NCBI GenBank assembly: GCA_036488815.1
Contig: DASXGX010000154.1
Span: 36,414 to 100,413 of the forward strand
Source of the DNA: Roseiarcus sp036488815
GTDB taxonomy: Bacteria; Pseudomonadota; Alphaproteobacteria; Rhizobiales; Beijerinckiaceae
Length of the DNA stretch: 64,000 nucleotides
Direction of reading: 5' to 3'
Made by a program: the position numbers and the translations under genes. The notes under the pieces were generated by a model. The model had not been told where the DNA came from. It was given only the letters and a program-made list of their open reading frames with translations, and did not search any database. This document shows, one piece after another, positions 18,117 through 27,220 of this stretch; the stretch's first letter is position 1, and each line of letters opens with the position of its first letter.

Positions 18117-19061
18117 CTATGGCTTGCCGGGCTTCCCGTCTAGCAGTTGGCCGACCCAGACGGCCCGCTCCACCCGATCGCTGACAATGTCGACGATCGC
18201 CTGCCCGGCAAAGCGCGCAAGCCGCGGGATGGGGCGGTCGGCGGGGAACGAGAGAACCAGACGGCGCACCGGGACAGGGTCGATCAAGGGCGCGGCGGTG
18301 AGCTTTCGATCGACGACGTCTTGGTGGATCGGCGCCAGCGGCAGGATCGTCCAGCCATGCCCGTGCCGAACAAGGTCTTTCAGGGTTGCGTAGGAGTCCG
18401 CCTCCACGACGACATCGAGCGAGATGCCAGCCTCGACCGCGCAGCGCTCGACGATCGTCCGCAGACCATGGCGGACACTCGGCAGGAGAAGACGCTTGCC
18501 ATCGAGATCTTCGAAGGCGATCGCCCGGACCGTCGAAAAGTCCGCCTCCGGCGGCCCGATCAGGAACAGGTTTTCCAGCAACAGTGGCCGCGAGCGCAGC
18601 GAGCGCGCCGAACGGGGGTCGTAAAGGACCGCCAGGTCGATCTCTCCCCGATGCAGCCAGTCGAGCAGGTAGCCCGTGTACGCGCTTACGAGGCGCAGGA
18701 CCGCGTTCGGGTGGGACTTTCCAAATGCCGCCACCAGCGGAACGGAAATGATGTCCGCGACCGTCGGCGGCAGGCCGATCGCGATCTGGCCGCTCAGCGG
18801 CGTATCGGCGTCCGAAGCGGTGGTGCGCAGTTCGTCGAGTTCGGCGACGATCCGGGACGCGTGCTTGAGCGCCTCGCGCCCGTGGTCCGTCAGCACCATG
18901 CCTCGCCCATGGCGCGTGAAAAGCGCGACCCCCAGTTCCTCCTCGAGCATGCGCACTTGGCGGCTGAGCGCCGGCTGCGCGATCCGCATGCGGTCCGCAG
19001 CCTTGCTGAGACTGCCGAGTTCAGCCACATGAATGAGGGTGCGAAGCTGGGAGAGTTCCAT
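18117..19061 (-). CDS. LysR-type transcriptional regulator
   Basis: About 314 residues from the ATG at 19061, which gives the canonical LysR start 'MELSQLRTLIHVAELGSLSK'; ten further codons upstream are possible but unlikely. The winged helix-turn-helix (about 3-60, 'AADRMRIAQPALSRQVRMLE') is followed by a substrate-binding domain ('LSGQIAIGLPPTVADIISVP', 'HGHGWTILPLAPIHQDVV'). It is divergent from the ThDP-decarboxylase operon, with 108 bp between start codons. A perfect inverted repeat ATCAG-N5-CTGAT lies 13 bp before its own ATG. It is presumably the coinducer-responsive activator of that operon. Confidence 0.93.
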   Translation of the reverse strand: MELSQLRTLIHVAELGSLSKAADRMRIAQPALSRQVRMLEEELGVALFTRHGRGMVLTDHGREALKHASRIVAELDELRTTASDADTPLSGQIAIGLPPTVADIISVPLVAAFGKSHPNAVLRLVSAYTGYLLDWLHRGEIDLAVLYDPRSARSLRSRPLLLENLFLIGPPEADFSTVRAIAFEDLDGKRLLLPSVRHGLRTIVERCAVEAGISLDVVVEADSYATLKDLVRHGHGWTILPLAPIHQDVVDRKLTAAPLIDPVPVRRLVLSFPADRPIPRLARFAGQAIVDIVSDRVERAVWVGQLLDGKPGKP

Positions 19062-19073
19062 AGGCGATACAAT

Positions 19074-19088
19074 ATCAGCATATCTGAT
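19074..19088. promoter_or_regulatory. Probable LysR-binding palindrome ATCAG-N5-CTGAT
   Basis: Perfect 5-bp arms around CATAT, matching the T-N11-A format of LysR boxes. It sits 13 bp before the LysR start codon and about 80 bp before the first decarboxylase gene, a position suited to both autoregulation and activation of the divergent operon. Confidence 0.55.
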
Positions 19089-19169
19089 CACAAGAAAGAA
19101 CCTGAGGCTTTCCCCTCGTGTCTAGCTATGCTGGCTCATCATTCAGGCTGCGCAGGATGGAGACCGGCC

Positions 19170-19742
19170 GTGTCGCAGGTTGACGCCGCAATTCGAACGA
19201 TTCCCAATCCCGAACGCGCTTCCCCCTCCGAAGCGCAGGGCCGGTGGCCGGCGCGGCTATACGAAATCCTCAAAGCCGCAGACGTGCGTCAGATGGCCTA
19301 TGTGCCGGATGCGGGCCACACGGCGCTAATCAACCTGTTCCTCCAAGACGCCGAAGTCGCCTCGAACGTCTTGACCACGGAAGAAGAAGGCGTTGCGATC
19401 GCGGCGGGAGCCTGGCTGGGCGGCCGGCGATCCGTACTTCTCATGCAGTCGAGCGGCGTCGGCAATTGCATCAACATGCTCTCGCTGCCGGTGATGGCCC
19501 GCTTCCCGCTCCTCATGCTGGTCACCATGCGAGGCGAGTGGGCCGAGTTCAATCCGTGGCAAGTCCCCATGGCGCAAGCGACGCAAACCGCCCTCGAAGC
19601 CGTAGGGGTCCGCGTCATGCGCGCCGATGCTGCTGAGGACCTGATCGACACCGTCGAGTCGGCGGCGGCGCTCGCTTTCCACGCCGATCAGCAGATCGCC
19701 GTGCTGATCGGTCAGCGCCTGCTCGGCAAGAAAAAATGGTGA
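19170..19742 (+). CDS. ThDP-dependent 2-oxoacid decarboxylase, alpha (PYR-domain) subunit, sulfopyruvate/phosphonopyruvate decarboxylase type
   Basis: 190 residues from a GTG at 19170 (GGATGGAGA upstream). It is a lone pyrimidine-binding domain of a ThDP enzyme: 'RLYEILKAADVRQMAYVPDA' and the catalytic-Glu strand 'VLTTEEEGVAIAAGAWLGG' followed by 'VLLMQSSGVGNCINML'. This split arrangement is known from ComD/ComE sulfopyruvate decarboxylase and related phosphonopyruvate decarboxylases. The pyrophosphate-binding half is encoded by the next gene, overlapping by 7 bp. Substrate may be another 3-substituted pyruvate; neither sulfonate nor phosphonate genes are nearby. It is the first gene of an eight-gene operon. 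Confidence 0.85.
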   Translation: MSQVDAAIRTIPNPERASPSEAQGRWPARLYEILKAADVRQMAYVPDAGHTALINLFLQDAEVASNVLTTEEEGVAIAAGAWLGGRRSVLLMQSSGVGNCINMLSLPVMARFPLLMLVTMRGEWAEFNPWQVPMAQATQTALEAVGVRVMRADAAEDLIDTVESAAALAFHADQQIAVLIGQRLLGKKKW

Positions 19743-20353
19743 CGTTCATGTCTGACACCGCGCCACAAGAACTCTCGAAGCTGTCGCGGCGCGAGGCGGT
19801 CGCGACACTGCTGAGCAATCGCGACGACGTGCTCGTCGTCACGGGGCTCGGTTCGTCGAGCTACGACGTCCACGCCGCGGGAGACCGCGACGACAATTAT
19901 TACCTTTGGGGCGCCATGGGCGGCGCGGCGCTCGTAGGGCTCGGCCTGGCGCAAGCTCAAGTGTCCAAGCGCGTCCTTGTCGTCACCGGCGACGGCGAGC
20001 AACTCATGGCCTTCGGCAGTCTGGCGACGATATCGGTCGCTAAACCGCGCAATCTCGTCATCGCCGTCATCGACAACGGCCATTTTGGCGAGACGGGCAT
20101 GCAGACGAGCCACACCGGGCGTGGGATCGACTTTGAGAAGGTCGCCGCGGCCTGCGGTTTTGCCGAGTGTGCAACGCTCACCCGCATCGATGAAGTCGAG
20201 GCGCTGTCGCGGTCGATTCTGGAGCCCGCCGAGGGGCCGCGTCTCTACGTCGTTAAGGTCGCGGCGGAAAACCCGCCCCGCTCGCTGCCGCCGCGCGATG
20301 CGGTCTACATCAAGAACCGCTTCCGCAACCATCTCGGATTCGCCCCCAACTGA
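19736..20353 (+). CDS. ThDP-dependent 2-oxoacid decarboxylase, beta (PP-domain) subunit
   Basis: About 205 residues (ATG at 19736, or 19748 giving 'MSDTAPQEL'). It contains the diphosphate/Mg motif 'VVTGDGEQLMAFGSLATI' ending about 27 residues later at 'VIDNGHFGETG', the G-D-G...N signature of ThDP enzymes. 'LWGAMGGAALVGLGLAQAQ' is the usual preceding loop. Together with the 19170-19742 subunit it forms a full decarboxylase active site at the dimer interface, as in ComDE. The two genes overlap, implying coupled translation. The expected product is an aldehyde, which the next gene could oxidise. Confidence 0.86.
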   Translation: MVTFMSDTAPQELSKLSRREAVATLLSNRDDVLVVTGLGSSSYDVHAAGDRDDNYYLWGAMGGAALVGLGLAQAQVSKRVLVVTGDGEQLMAFGSLATISVAKPRNLVIAVIDNGHFGETGMQTSHTGRGIDFEKVAAACGFAECATLTRIDEVEALSRSILEPAEGPRLYVVKVAAENPPRSLPPRDAVYIKNRFRNHLGFAPN

Positions 20354-20363
20354 GGCTAGCGCA

Positions 20364-21845
20364 ATGAGCTCCCTCGTCTCGTTCGCAAATCTGGTCGACG
20401 GCGTCTCGCAACCGGTCGGCGACACCTTCGAGAGCTACGATCCCTTCACGGGAGCGCCCTGGGCGAGCATTCCGCGTTGCGGATCCGAGGAGGTCGACAA
20501 AGCCGTTAGGGCCGCTCACAAGGCGCTCCGATCGAGCGCATGGCGGACGATGACGCCCTCGTCGCGCGGACGCCTGCTCGTCCGCTTGGCGGATCTCATC
20601 GCCGCGAACGCCGACAGGCTCGCCGCGCTGGAGACGCGCGACAACGGCAAGCTCATCACCGAGATGGGCGCGCAACTCAGATATATCCCCGAGTGGTTCC
20701 GCTACTTTGGCGGCCTCGCGGACAAGATCGAGGGCGCGGTGCTGCCGATCGACAAGCCGGGGATGTTCGCATTCACGCGGCGCGAACCGATCGGCGTGGT
20801 CGCCGCGATCGTGCCTTGGAACTCCCCGCTGATGCTGCTGACGTGGAAGCTGGCCCCGCTCTTGGCGGCCGGCAACACCGTTGTGATCAAGCCGTCCGAA
20901 CACTCGTCGGCTTCGACGCTCGCCTTCGTCGAGCTGTTCGCCGAAGCGGGATTCCCGCCGGGCGTGGTCAACACGGTGACTGGCTTCCCCAACGACGTTG
21001 GCGTCCCGCTCGTCTCTCATCCGCTGGTCGCCAAGATCGCGTTCACCGGGGGCGAGGCGGGAGGCGTCGCGGTCTACAAGGCCGCGGCCGAGGGCCTGAA
21101 AACGGTCACGCTCGAGCTCGGCGGAAAGTCGGCGAACATCATCTTCGACGACGCCAATATCGAAAGCGCGATCAACGGGGCCATATCAGGTATTTTCGCG
21201 GCGACGGGACAGACTTGCATCGCTGGATCGCGCCTGCTCGTTCACCGAAAGGTTCATGACGAAGTCGTCGAGGGCGTCGTTGCTCTCGCCGCCGCCGCCC
21301 GCGTGGGCGACCCCTCCAATCCGCAAACGCAGGTCGGCCCCATTACGACGCAGGCGCAGCGTGCGAGGGTGCTCGGCTATATCGACATCGCGAAATCCGA
21401 AGGCGCGCAATGCGTGCTTGGCGGCGGAAAGCCCGAAGCGGCGGAGCTGTCCGCGGGCTGGTTCGTCGAGCCCACCATCTTCACGCGGGTCGCCAACACC
21501 ATGCGCATCGCCCGCGAAGAAGTATTCGGACCGATCCTCTCCGTCATTCCTTTCGAGGATGAAGAGGAAGCCTACGCGATCGCCAACGACAGCCCCTACG
21601 GACTCGCGGCAGGGCTGTGGACGTCCGACATGGGCCGCGCCTTGCGCGGCAGCGCTGCGCTGGAGGCGGGAACGGTCTGGATCAACAGCTATAGGGCTGT
21701 CAGCTACATGGCGCCGTTCGGCGGATACAAGCGCAGCGGCGTCGGGCGCGAAAGCGGACAAGAGGCGATCGACTCCTATCTCCAGACCAAGACCGTCTGG
21801 ATCGACACGGTCGGCAAGACCGCCAACCCGTTCATCATTCGCTGA
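20364..21845 (+). CDS. NAD(P)-dependent aldehyde dehydrogenase
   Basis: 493 residues; ATG at 20364 with GAGG upstream, 10 bp after the decarboxylase beta gene. All family landmarks are present: cofactor region 'GVVAAIVPWNSPLMLLTWKL', catalytic Glu in 'VTLELGGKSANIIFDDANIE', catalytic Cys in 'FAATGQTCIAGSRLLVHRKV' and 'EEVFGPILSVIPF'. The C-terminal 'GYKRSGVGRESGQEAIDSYL' shows it is complete. It most resembles betaine/general aldehyde dehydrogenases. Inferred role: oxidise the aldehyde released by the upstream ThDP enzyme to an acid. Confidence 0.93.
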   Translation: MSSLVSFANLVDGVSQPVGDTFESYDPFTGAPWASIPRCGSEEVDKAVRAAHKALRSSAWRTMTPSSRGRLLVRLADLIAANADRLAALETRDNGKLITEMGAQLRYIPEWFRYFGGLADKIEGAVLPIDKPGMFAFTRREPIGVVAAIVPWNSPLMLLTWKLAPLLAAGNTVVIKPSEHSSASTLAFVELFAEAGFPPGVVNTVTGFPNDVGVPLVSHPLVAKIAFTGGEAGGVAVYKAAAEGLKTVTLELGGKSANIIFDDANIESAINGAISGIFAATGQTCIAGSRLLVHRKVHDEVVEGVVALAAAARVGDPSNPQTQVGPITTQAQRARVLGYIDIAKSEGAQCVLGGGKPEAAELSAGWFVEPTIFTRVANTMRIAREEVFGPILSVIPFEDEEEAYAIANDSPYGLAAGLWTSDMGRALRGSAALEAGTVWINSYRAVSYMAPFGGYKRSGVGRESGQEAIDSYLQTKTVWIDTVGKTANPFIIR

Positions 21846-21921
21846 CGCCGATGCGGCGCCAGCTCCTTCCCTGGTCGGTCCCTCGCGTTCGTCGATCTGG
21901 CCAAGTTCCGCAGGGGCTGCG

Positions 21922-23097
21922 ATGAAGCCCACCGGCAGTGAAACGATCGTCATCGTCGGCGGCGCCATTGTCGGCAGCTTCGTCGCCTATTTTCTTCAGG
22001 AAAAGGGCTTCACCGGCAAAATTCGAGTGTTGGAGCGCGACCCGAGCTATCGTCGGTCCTCCACAGCGCTTTCGGCGGCGTCGATCCGCACCCAGTTCGG
22101 CTGCGCCGTCAACATTCGTATGAGCCTTTTCGGCGCCGAGTTCTTTCGCAACATCACGTCTCACCTCGGTCCCGAAGCCGATATCGGTTTCGTGGAAAAC
22201 GGCTATCTCATCCTCGGCTCGCCGGAGACGTCGGCGGCTCGCCTTGCGGGACTTGAAATGCAGCGAGGCGAAGGCGCCGAGATAGAGGGCTACGGCCCGG
22301 CCGAGTTGCTGGCGCGCTTCCCTTGGCTGAACGTCGAGGATCTCGGGCTTTCGACGTTCGGAATCCGAAACGAAGGCTGGTTCGACGCTTGGTCGTTGTT
22401 GTCTCTCGTTCGCCGTCGAGCGAGAGACAGAGGCGCGGAATACATCGAGGCGGAAGCGCAGTCGCTCGCGGTCCGGAACGACAGAGTCGCCGGCGTCAAG
22501 CTTTCCTCTGGCGAGACGCTCGAAGCGGACTGGTGCGTGAACGCGGCCGGCGCCAATTCGGCGGCGCTCGTCGCAGGCCTCGGCATTCCGCTCCCGATTT
22601 CGCCGCGCAAGCGGACCGTGTTCTCGCTGAAGGCGCCGCTCTCGAGGTTAGGGTTTCCGATGCTGTTCGATGTTTCGGGCGCCTGGATCCGCCCGGAAGG
22701 CGAAGGCTTCATCGGCGGCATTGCGCCTCCCGCAGACAGCGACCCGGAGGCGTTCGGCGATTTTGAACCGGCGCACGATCTCTTCGAGGAAACCGTCTGG
22801 CCGGCGCTCGCGCACCGCATCCCAGCGCTCCAGCAATTGCGCGTCGAACGCGCCTGGGCGGGGCACTATGAAATGAACGCTCTTGATCACAATGGCGTCG
22901 TTGGACCGCACGACGAAATTTCCAATCTGGTCTTCGCGACAGGGTTCTCGGGCCACGGCGTCATGCACTCGCCCGCTACGGGACGCGGCGTGGCGGAGCA
23001 CATCCTGTCCGGCGGCTACGAGACCATCGATCTCACGGAACTCGGCTACCACCGTATTCGCGCCGGCGAGCCGCTGCACGAAACAATCGTCTATTGA
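21922..23097 (+). CDS. FAD-dependent amine/amino acid oxidoreductase (DAO family)
   Basis: 391 residues. The N-terminal dinucleotide-binding motif 'IVIVGGAIVGSFVAYFLQEK' (G-G-A-I-V-G in place of G-x-G-x-x-G) binds FAD, and 'HNGVVGPHDEISNLVFATGF' with 'SGHGVMHSPATGRGVAEHIL' is the C-terminal FAD-binding end of the DAO/sarcosine-oxidase group (FOXRED1-like). Such enzymes oxidise C-N bonds of amino acids or secondary amines to imines and 2-oxoacids. In this operon it could generate the 2-oxoacid consumed by the ThDP decarboxylase. That order of reactions is inference. A 76-bp gap separates it from the aldehyde dehydrogenase gene. Confidence 0.87.
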   Translation: MKPTGSETIVIVGGAIVGSFVAYFLQEKGFTGKIRVLERDPSYRRSSTALSAASIRTQFGCAVNIRMSLFGAEFFRNITSHLGPEADIGFVENGYLILGSPETSAARLAGLEMQRGEGAEIEGYGPAELLARFPWLNVEDLGLSTFGIRNEGWFDAWSLLSLVRRRARDRGAEYIEAEAQSLAVRNDRVAGVKLSSGETLEADWCVNAAGANSAALVAGLGIPLPISPRKRTVFSLKAPLSRLGFPMLFDVSGAWIRPEGEGFIGGIAPPADSDPEAFGDFEPAHDLFEETVWPALAHRIPALQQLRVERAWAGHYEMNALDHNGVVGPHDEISNLVFATGFSGHGVMHSPATGRGVAEHILSGGYETIDLTELGYHRIRAGEPLHETIVY

Positions 23098-23134
23098 GAG
23101 CGGGACAAACCCGATAAAACTGGCGGGAGGATCC

Positions 23135-23584
23135 ATGCGCATCTTCGACAAGATCCATCACATCTGCATCGTGGTGCACGATATCGACAAGTCGCGCGCC
23201 TACTATGAGTCGGTTGGAATCGGCCCGTGGCAGGAATATCCTCCGCTGACCGAATATACGGATCTGCGGGTTCCCAACCGCGACGCCTTCATGAAGATTC
23301 GCTATCAGGTCTGCAACATCTCGAACTTGCAGATCCAACTGTGCCAGCCGCCGCAAGACGATTGCCCGCAACGGGCGTTCCTGAACGAAAAAGGCGAGGG
23401 CGTCTATCACCTCGGCTTCGAGGTTCCCGACTGCGACGCCGCGGAAGCTGAGGGGATAGCGGCAGGCTTGCCGGTGAAGATGCGCGGACGCCGCCAAAAC
23501 CGCAGCGGCTTCACCTATTTCAACACCGCCGATAAGGCGGGCGTCACGCTCGAAATCAGAGCGACGCCGCCCGGCGCAAGGTAG
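23135..23584 (+). CDS. VOC/glyoxalase-fold protein
   Basis: 149 residues with a strong GGGAGG ribosome-binding site. It begins 'FDKIHHICIVVHDIDKSRAY' and continues with 'GVYHLGFEVPDCDAAEAEGI', the paired beta-alpha-beta-beta-beta modules of the vicinal oxygen chelate superfamily. Metal-ligand candidates are the His in 'IHHICIVV', the His in 'VYHLGF' and the Glu in 'VTLEIRA', close to the methylmalonyl-CoA epimerase/lactoylglutathione lyase pattern. It may be an epimerase, lyase or dioxygenase; the sequence does not decide. Its place between the FAD oxidase and pxpA suggests action on a pathway intermediate. Confidence 0.8.
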   Translation: MRIFDKIHHICIVVHDIDKSRAYYESVGIGPWQEYPPLTEYTDLRVPNRDAFMKIRYQVCNISNLQIQLCQPPQDDCPQRAFLNEKGEGVYHLGFEVPDCDAAEAEGIAAGLPVKMRGRRQNRSGFTYFNTADKAGVTLEIRATPPGAR

Positions 23585-23590
23585 CCCGAC

Positions 23591-24364
23591 ATGACGCGCA
23601 CAATCGATCTCAACTCCGATCTCGGCGAAAGCTTTGGCCCGTGGACGATGGGCGACGACGAGGCGATGCTCGCGCTCGTCACCAGCGCCAATGTCGCCTG
23701 CGGCGGCCACGCGAGCGATTCCGAGACGATGTTCGCAACCCTACGCGAAGCGAAGGCGCGCGGCGTCACGATCGGCGCTCACCCCGGCTACGCCGACAAG
23801 GAGGGCTTCGGACGGCGGGTCATTCCGATGACCGAAGCCGAGATTCAGCGCTTGATCGCGGCGCAGGTCGGCGCCTTGATGGGCGTCGCCGCTCTGGCCG
23901 GAGCCCAGGTGCGTTACGTGAAACCGCATGGCGCTTTGGGAAACCTCGCCGCCGACAACGCGGGCGTCGCCGCGGCGATTGCGCAGGCCGTGCGGGCGAT
24001 TTCCCAGGACCTTGCCCTGCTCGCGATATCGGGGACTGCGCTGGAGCACGCCGGCCGCGACGCGGGGCTTGCGGTCTACAGCGAGATTTTCGCCGATCGC
24101 GCTTATCTGAGCACGGGCCGCCTTGTGCCGCGAAGCCGTCCCGGGGCGATGATAGAGGACACCGGCGCGGCGTCGGATCGGCTTATCGCCTTTCTCGAAA
24201 CCGGTCTGATGCCGACCATCGATGGAGCGCCGATCCGTCTCCAAGCGGAGTCCATTTGCGTCCATGGCGATAGCCACGGCGCCGTCACCATGGCGCGAAG
24301 GATTCGCGAGCGGCTTGCGGCGAGCGGCGTCGGCCTCAAGCCCTTCATCGAGTCCGTTCCGTGA
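23591..24364 (+). CDS. pxpA: 5-oxoprolinase subunit A (PxpA, LamB/YcsF family)
   Basis: 257 residues. 'TIDLNSDLGESFGPWTMGDD' and 'SANVACGGHASDSETMFATL' are the family signatures; 'GAHPGYADKEGFGRRVIPMT' and 'VRYVKPHGALGNLAADNAGV' follow in order. PxpA opens the lactam of 5-oxo-L-proline to glutamate with ATP, together with PxpB and PxpC. The gene overlaps pxpB by 4 bp and all three subunits are intact. In this operon the complex may recycle pyroglutamate or hydrolyse a related lactam made by the upstream enzymes. Confidence 0.93.
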   Translation: MTRTIDLNSDLGESFGPWTMGDDEAMLALVTSANVACGGHASDSETMFATLREAKARGVTIGAHPGYADKEGFGRRVIPMTEAEIQRLIAAQVGALMGVAALAGAQVRYVKPHGALGNLAADNAGVAAAIAQAVRAISQDLALLAISGTALEHAGRDAGLAVYSEIFADRAYLSTGRLVPRSRPGAMIEDTGAASDRLIAFLETGLMPTIDGAPIRLQAESICVHGDSHGAVTMARRIRERLAASGVGLKPFIESVP

Positions 24365-25059
24365 CCGTCCCGCAAAGCTCGACGTTTCCTCGCTTTCAGC
24401 TCGTCGCCGACCATTCGGTGCTGGTCGAATTCGGCGAGACGATTGGCGCGGAGGCGCACGAGCAGGTTCTCGATCTGGACGCGGCGCTATCACGAACGCC
24501 GTTCGCCGGCTTCATGGAAGCGGTTCCGGCTTATGTAAGCATCCTAGTGCGGTTCGATCCGCTCGTGACGGACCACCAGGCCGCGCTGAGCGCGGTCGCG
24601 GCCCTGCTTGCGACTGCGGAAAGAGCGGCGCGGACGGCTTCCGCTCACGAAGTCCTCGTTTGCTATGACGACGATCTTGCGCCGGACCTGCCCGCGGTCG
24701 CGGCGCGGGTGGGCGCTTGCGTGGAAGCGGTCATCGAGGCGCATCTCTCGGGCGCGTACAGCGTCTTCATGTACGGCTTTGCGCCCGGCTACGCCTATCT
24801 CGCGGGCGTCCCTGAGCGAATCCAAATTCCACGCAAGGCCGCCGCCGTGCGGGGGGCGGCTGCGGGCAGCGTCGTGATTGCGGGACCGCAGTGTCTCGTC
24901 ACGACGCTGAGGATGCCGACGGGCTGGTGGAACATCGGCCGGTCTCCCACCCGCATCTTCGACGATGGCGGCGACCGACCTTTCTTGTGCGACGTCGGCG
25001 ATCGCGTGACGTTCAAGCGGATCAGCCGCGCCGAGTTCGACGCCATGGCGGGCGCCTGA
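24361..25059 (+). CDS. pxpB: 5-oxoprolinase subunit B (PxpB, KipI family)
   Basis: 232 residues. Family motifs are 'HSVLVEFGETIGAEAHEQVL', 'FAGFMEAVPAYVSILVRFDP', 'VFMYGFAPGYAYLAGVPERI' and 'AGSVVIAGPQCLVTTLRMPT', the last two being the cyclophilin-like KipI core. It forms the kinase-like half of the complex with PxpC. The start overlaps pxpA and the stop is 3 bp before pxpC, so the three are translated together. Complete compared with the family. Confidence 0.92.
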   Translation: MTVPQSSTFPRFQLVADHSVLVEFGETIGAEAHEQVLDLDAALSRTPFAGFMEAVPAYVSILVRFDPLVTDHQAALSAVAALLATAERAARTASAHEVLVCYDDDLAPDLPAVAARVGACVEAVIEAHLSGAYSVFMYGFAPGYAYLAGVPERIQIPRKAAAVRGAAAGSVVIAGPQCLVTTLRMPTGWWNIGRSPTRIFDDGGDRPFLCDVGDRVTFKRISRAEFDAMAGA

Positions 25060-25062
25060 ACC

Positions 25063-26079
25063 ATGGCCGCCGCCGGCTTAGTGGTTTCGAGCGTCGGCCC
25101 GCTTGTCACCATCCAGGACCGGGGCCGTCCCGGCCTGATGCGCTATGGCGTCCCGGCCTCGGGCCCGATGGATCGGGCGGCGTTCGAGATCGCGAACGCG
25201 GCTCTCGGCAATCCATCCGCCGCGGCGGCGATCGAAATTTCAATGGGCGGCCTGGCTCTGGAATGCGTCGAGGGCGCTGTGACCGTAGCGCTCGCCGGCG
25301 GAGGCTTCGTCACATCGATCGATCGGACGAGGCACGACTCCTGGATCGTCGCGACGATCCGCGCCGGCTCCCGCCTGACCGTGCGGCCCGGTCCCTGGGG
25401 AAGCTGGACTTATCTCGCCTTCGCGGGAACGCTGAAAGCGAAATCATGGCTCGGCAGCTGCTCGACTCTCGCGTACGCCAACCTCGGCGGCGGGAGCCTC
25501 GTCGCCGGCCAGCGCCTGGAAGTCGAGGACGCCGACATCCGGGACGAGCGCGTCGGCGAGATCCCCTGCCCCGTCTGGTGCCGGCCTCACACAGACATCA
25601 AAGTCGTGCTCGGACCACAGGAACGCTTCTTTGCGCCCGAGGCGCTCGAAAATCTGCTGTCCCTACCGTTTGCGCTGACCGACGCCTACGACAGGATGGG
25701 AGTGCGCCTCGCGGGACCGATGCTTCCGCTCAACACGGCGCCCGACATGCCTTCCGAGGCCATTTCCCGCGGGTCCATCCAGGTTTCGGGCGATGGAGCG
25801 GCGACCGTGCTGCTATCGGATCATCAAACGACGGGCGGCTACCCTAAGATAGCCACCGTCGTTTCCGATCAATGGGACGGCTTGGCGCAACTGCGCAGTC
25901 GCAGCCAGATAACGTTCGCAAGCATGGATCCGGCCGCCGCCATCGCATGCGCCAGAACCCGTCACCGTCTCCAACAGGAGTTCCTCGCCAATCTCAGGGC
26001 CAAGCCGGCGACGCTCGCTCAGCGGCTCATGGCCGCCAATCTCATCGATGGCGTCGTCAGCGGCGCAGAGCGTTCCTGA
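25063..26079 (+). CDS. pxpC: 5-oxoprolinase subunit C (PxpC, KipA/biotin-dependent carboxyltransferase-like)
   Basis: 338 residues; opening 'VVSSVGPLVTIQDRGRPGLM' and 'YGVPASGPMDRAAFEIANAA' are the KipA/urea-amidolyase-type signatures. 'LSDHQTTGGYPKIATVVSDQ' near residue 255 is the conserved C-terminal motif. With PxpA and PxpB it makes ATP-dependent 5-oxoprolinase. It is the last gene of the LysR-linked operon; 11 bp after its stop begins repeat R2 copy 1, which has a strong end hairpin potential. Confidence 0.92.
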   Translation: MAAAGLVVSSVGPLVTIQDRGRPGLMRYGVPASGPMDRAAFEIANAALGNPSAAAAIEISMGGLALECVEGAVTVALAGGGFVTSIDRTRHDSWIVATIRAGSRLTVRPGPWGSWTYLAFAGTLKAKSWLGSCSTLAYANLGGGSLVAGQRLEVEDADIRDERVGEIPCPVWCRPHTDIKVVLGPQERFFAPEALENLLSLPFALTDAYDRMGVRLAGPMLPLNTAPDMPSEAISRGSIQVSGDGAATVLLSDHQTTGGYPKIATVVSDQWDGLAQLRSRSQITFASMDPAAAIACARTRHRLQQEFLANLRAKPATLAQRLMAANLIDGVVSGAERS

Positions 26080-26090
26080 TGAACCCCTGT

Positions 26091-26218
26091 CGTCATCGCG
26101 AGCGAAGCGCGGCGATCCAGAGACCAAGGCGTCAGTCGATTGACGCGCCCACGGAACGACTCGCGACGTGCTGGCGAGACCTCGATCGCTGGATTGCTTC
26201 GCTCCGCTCGCAATGACG
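26091..26218. repeat. Inverted dispersed repeat R2, copy 1
   Basis: 128-bp element beginning CGTCATCGCGAGCGAAGCGC and ending CGCAATGACG. Its two ends are themselves imperfectly complementary (GCGAGCGAAGC / GCTTCGCTCCGCTCGC), so it can fold on itself. The reverse complement recurs almost unchanged at 37156-37283. It lies just past pxpC and marks the left edge of the inositol-type cluster. Confidence 0.85.
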
Positions 26219-26236
26219 GCGACGGTTCAGACAAAA

Positions 26237-27045
<809 letters not shown>

Positions 27046-27046
27046 C

Positions 27047-27175
27047 TCATTTCCCCTTTATGGCTCGTGCGCGGAAATCTTCGATCCGGCCGAGCATCAT
27101 GCCTTCATGCTCGATCGACAGCGCCATGCGCTCGTCTCCATCCCGATCGTTTCGATCCGCCGCCGTCTGTGACGG
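27047..27175 (-). pseudogene. Orphan 3' fragment of an unidentified gene
   Basis: A 42-codon open stretch bounded upstream by an in-frame TAG. It contains 'DRDGDERMALSIEHEGMMLG' and ends 'RIEDFRARAIKGK' one base before the start codon of the ABC ATPase (AAATGAGATG spacing). Its composition looks like a real C-terminus, and the tight spacing is that of an operon junction. No start codon with a ribosome-binding site precedes it. The gene it belonged to is not recognised. It is most simply the tail of a deleted gene of the operon. Confidence 0.4.
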
Positions 27176-27220
27176 TCGCTTCTATGTCGGTCCCCACCGA
27201 TCGAGGTGGGAACCACGTTG

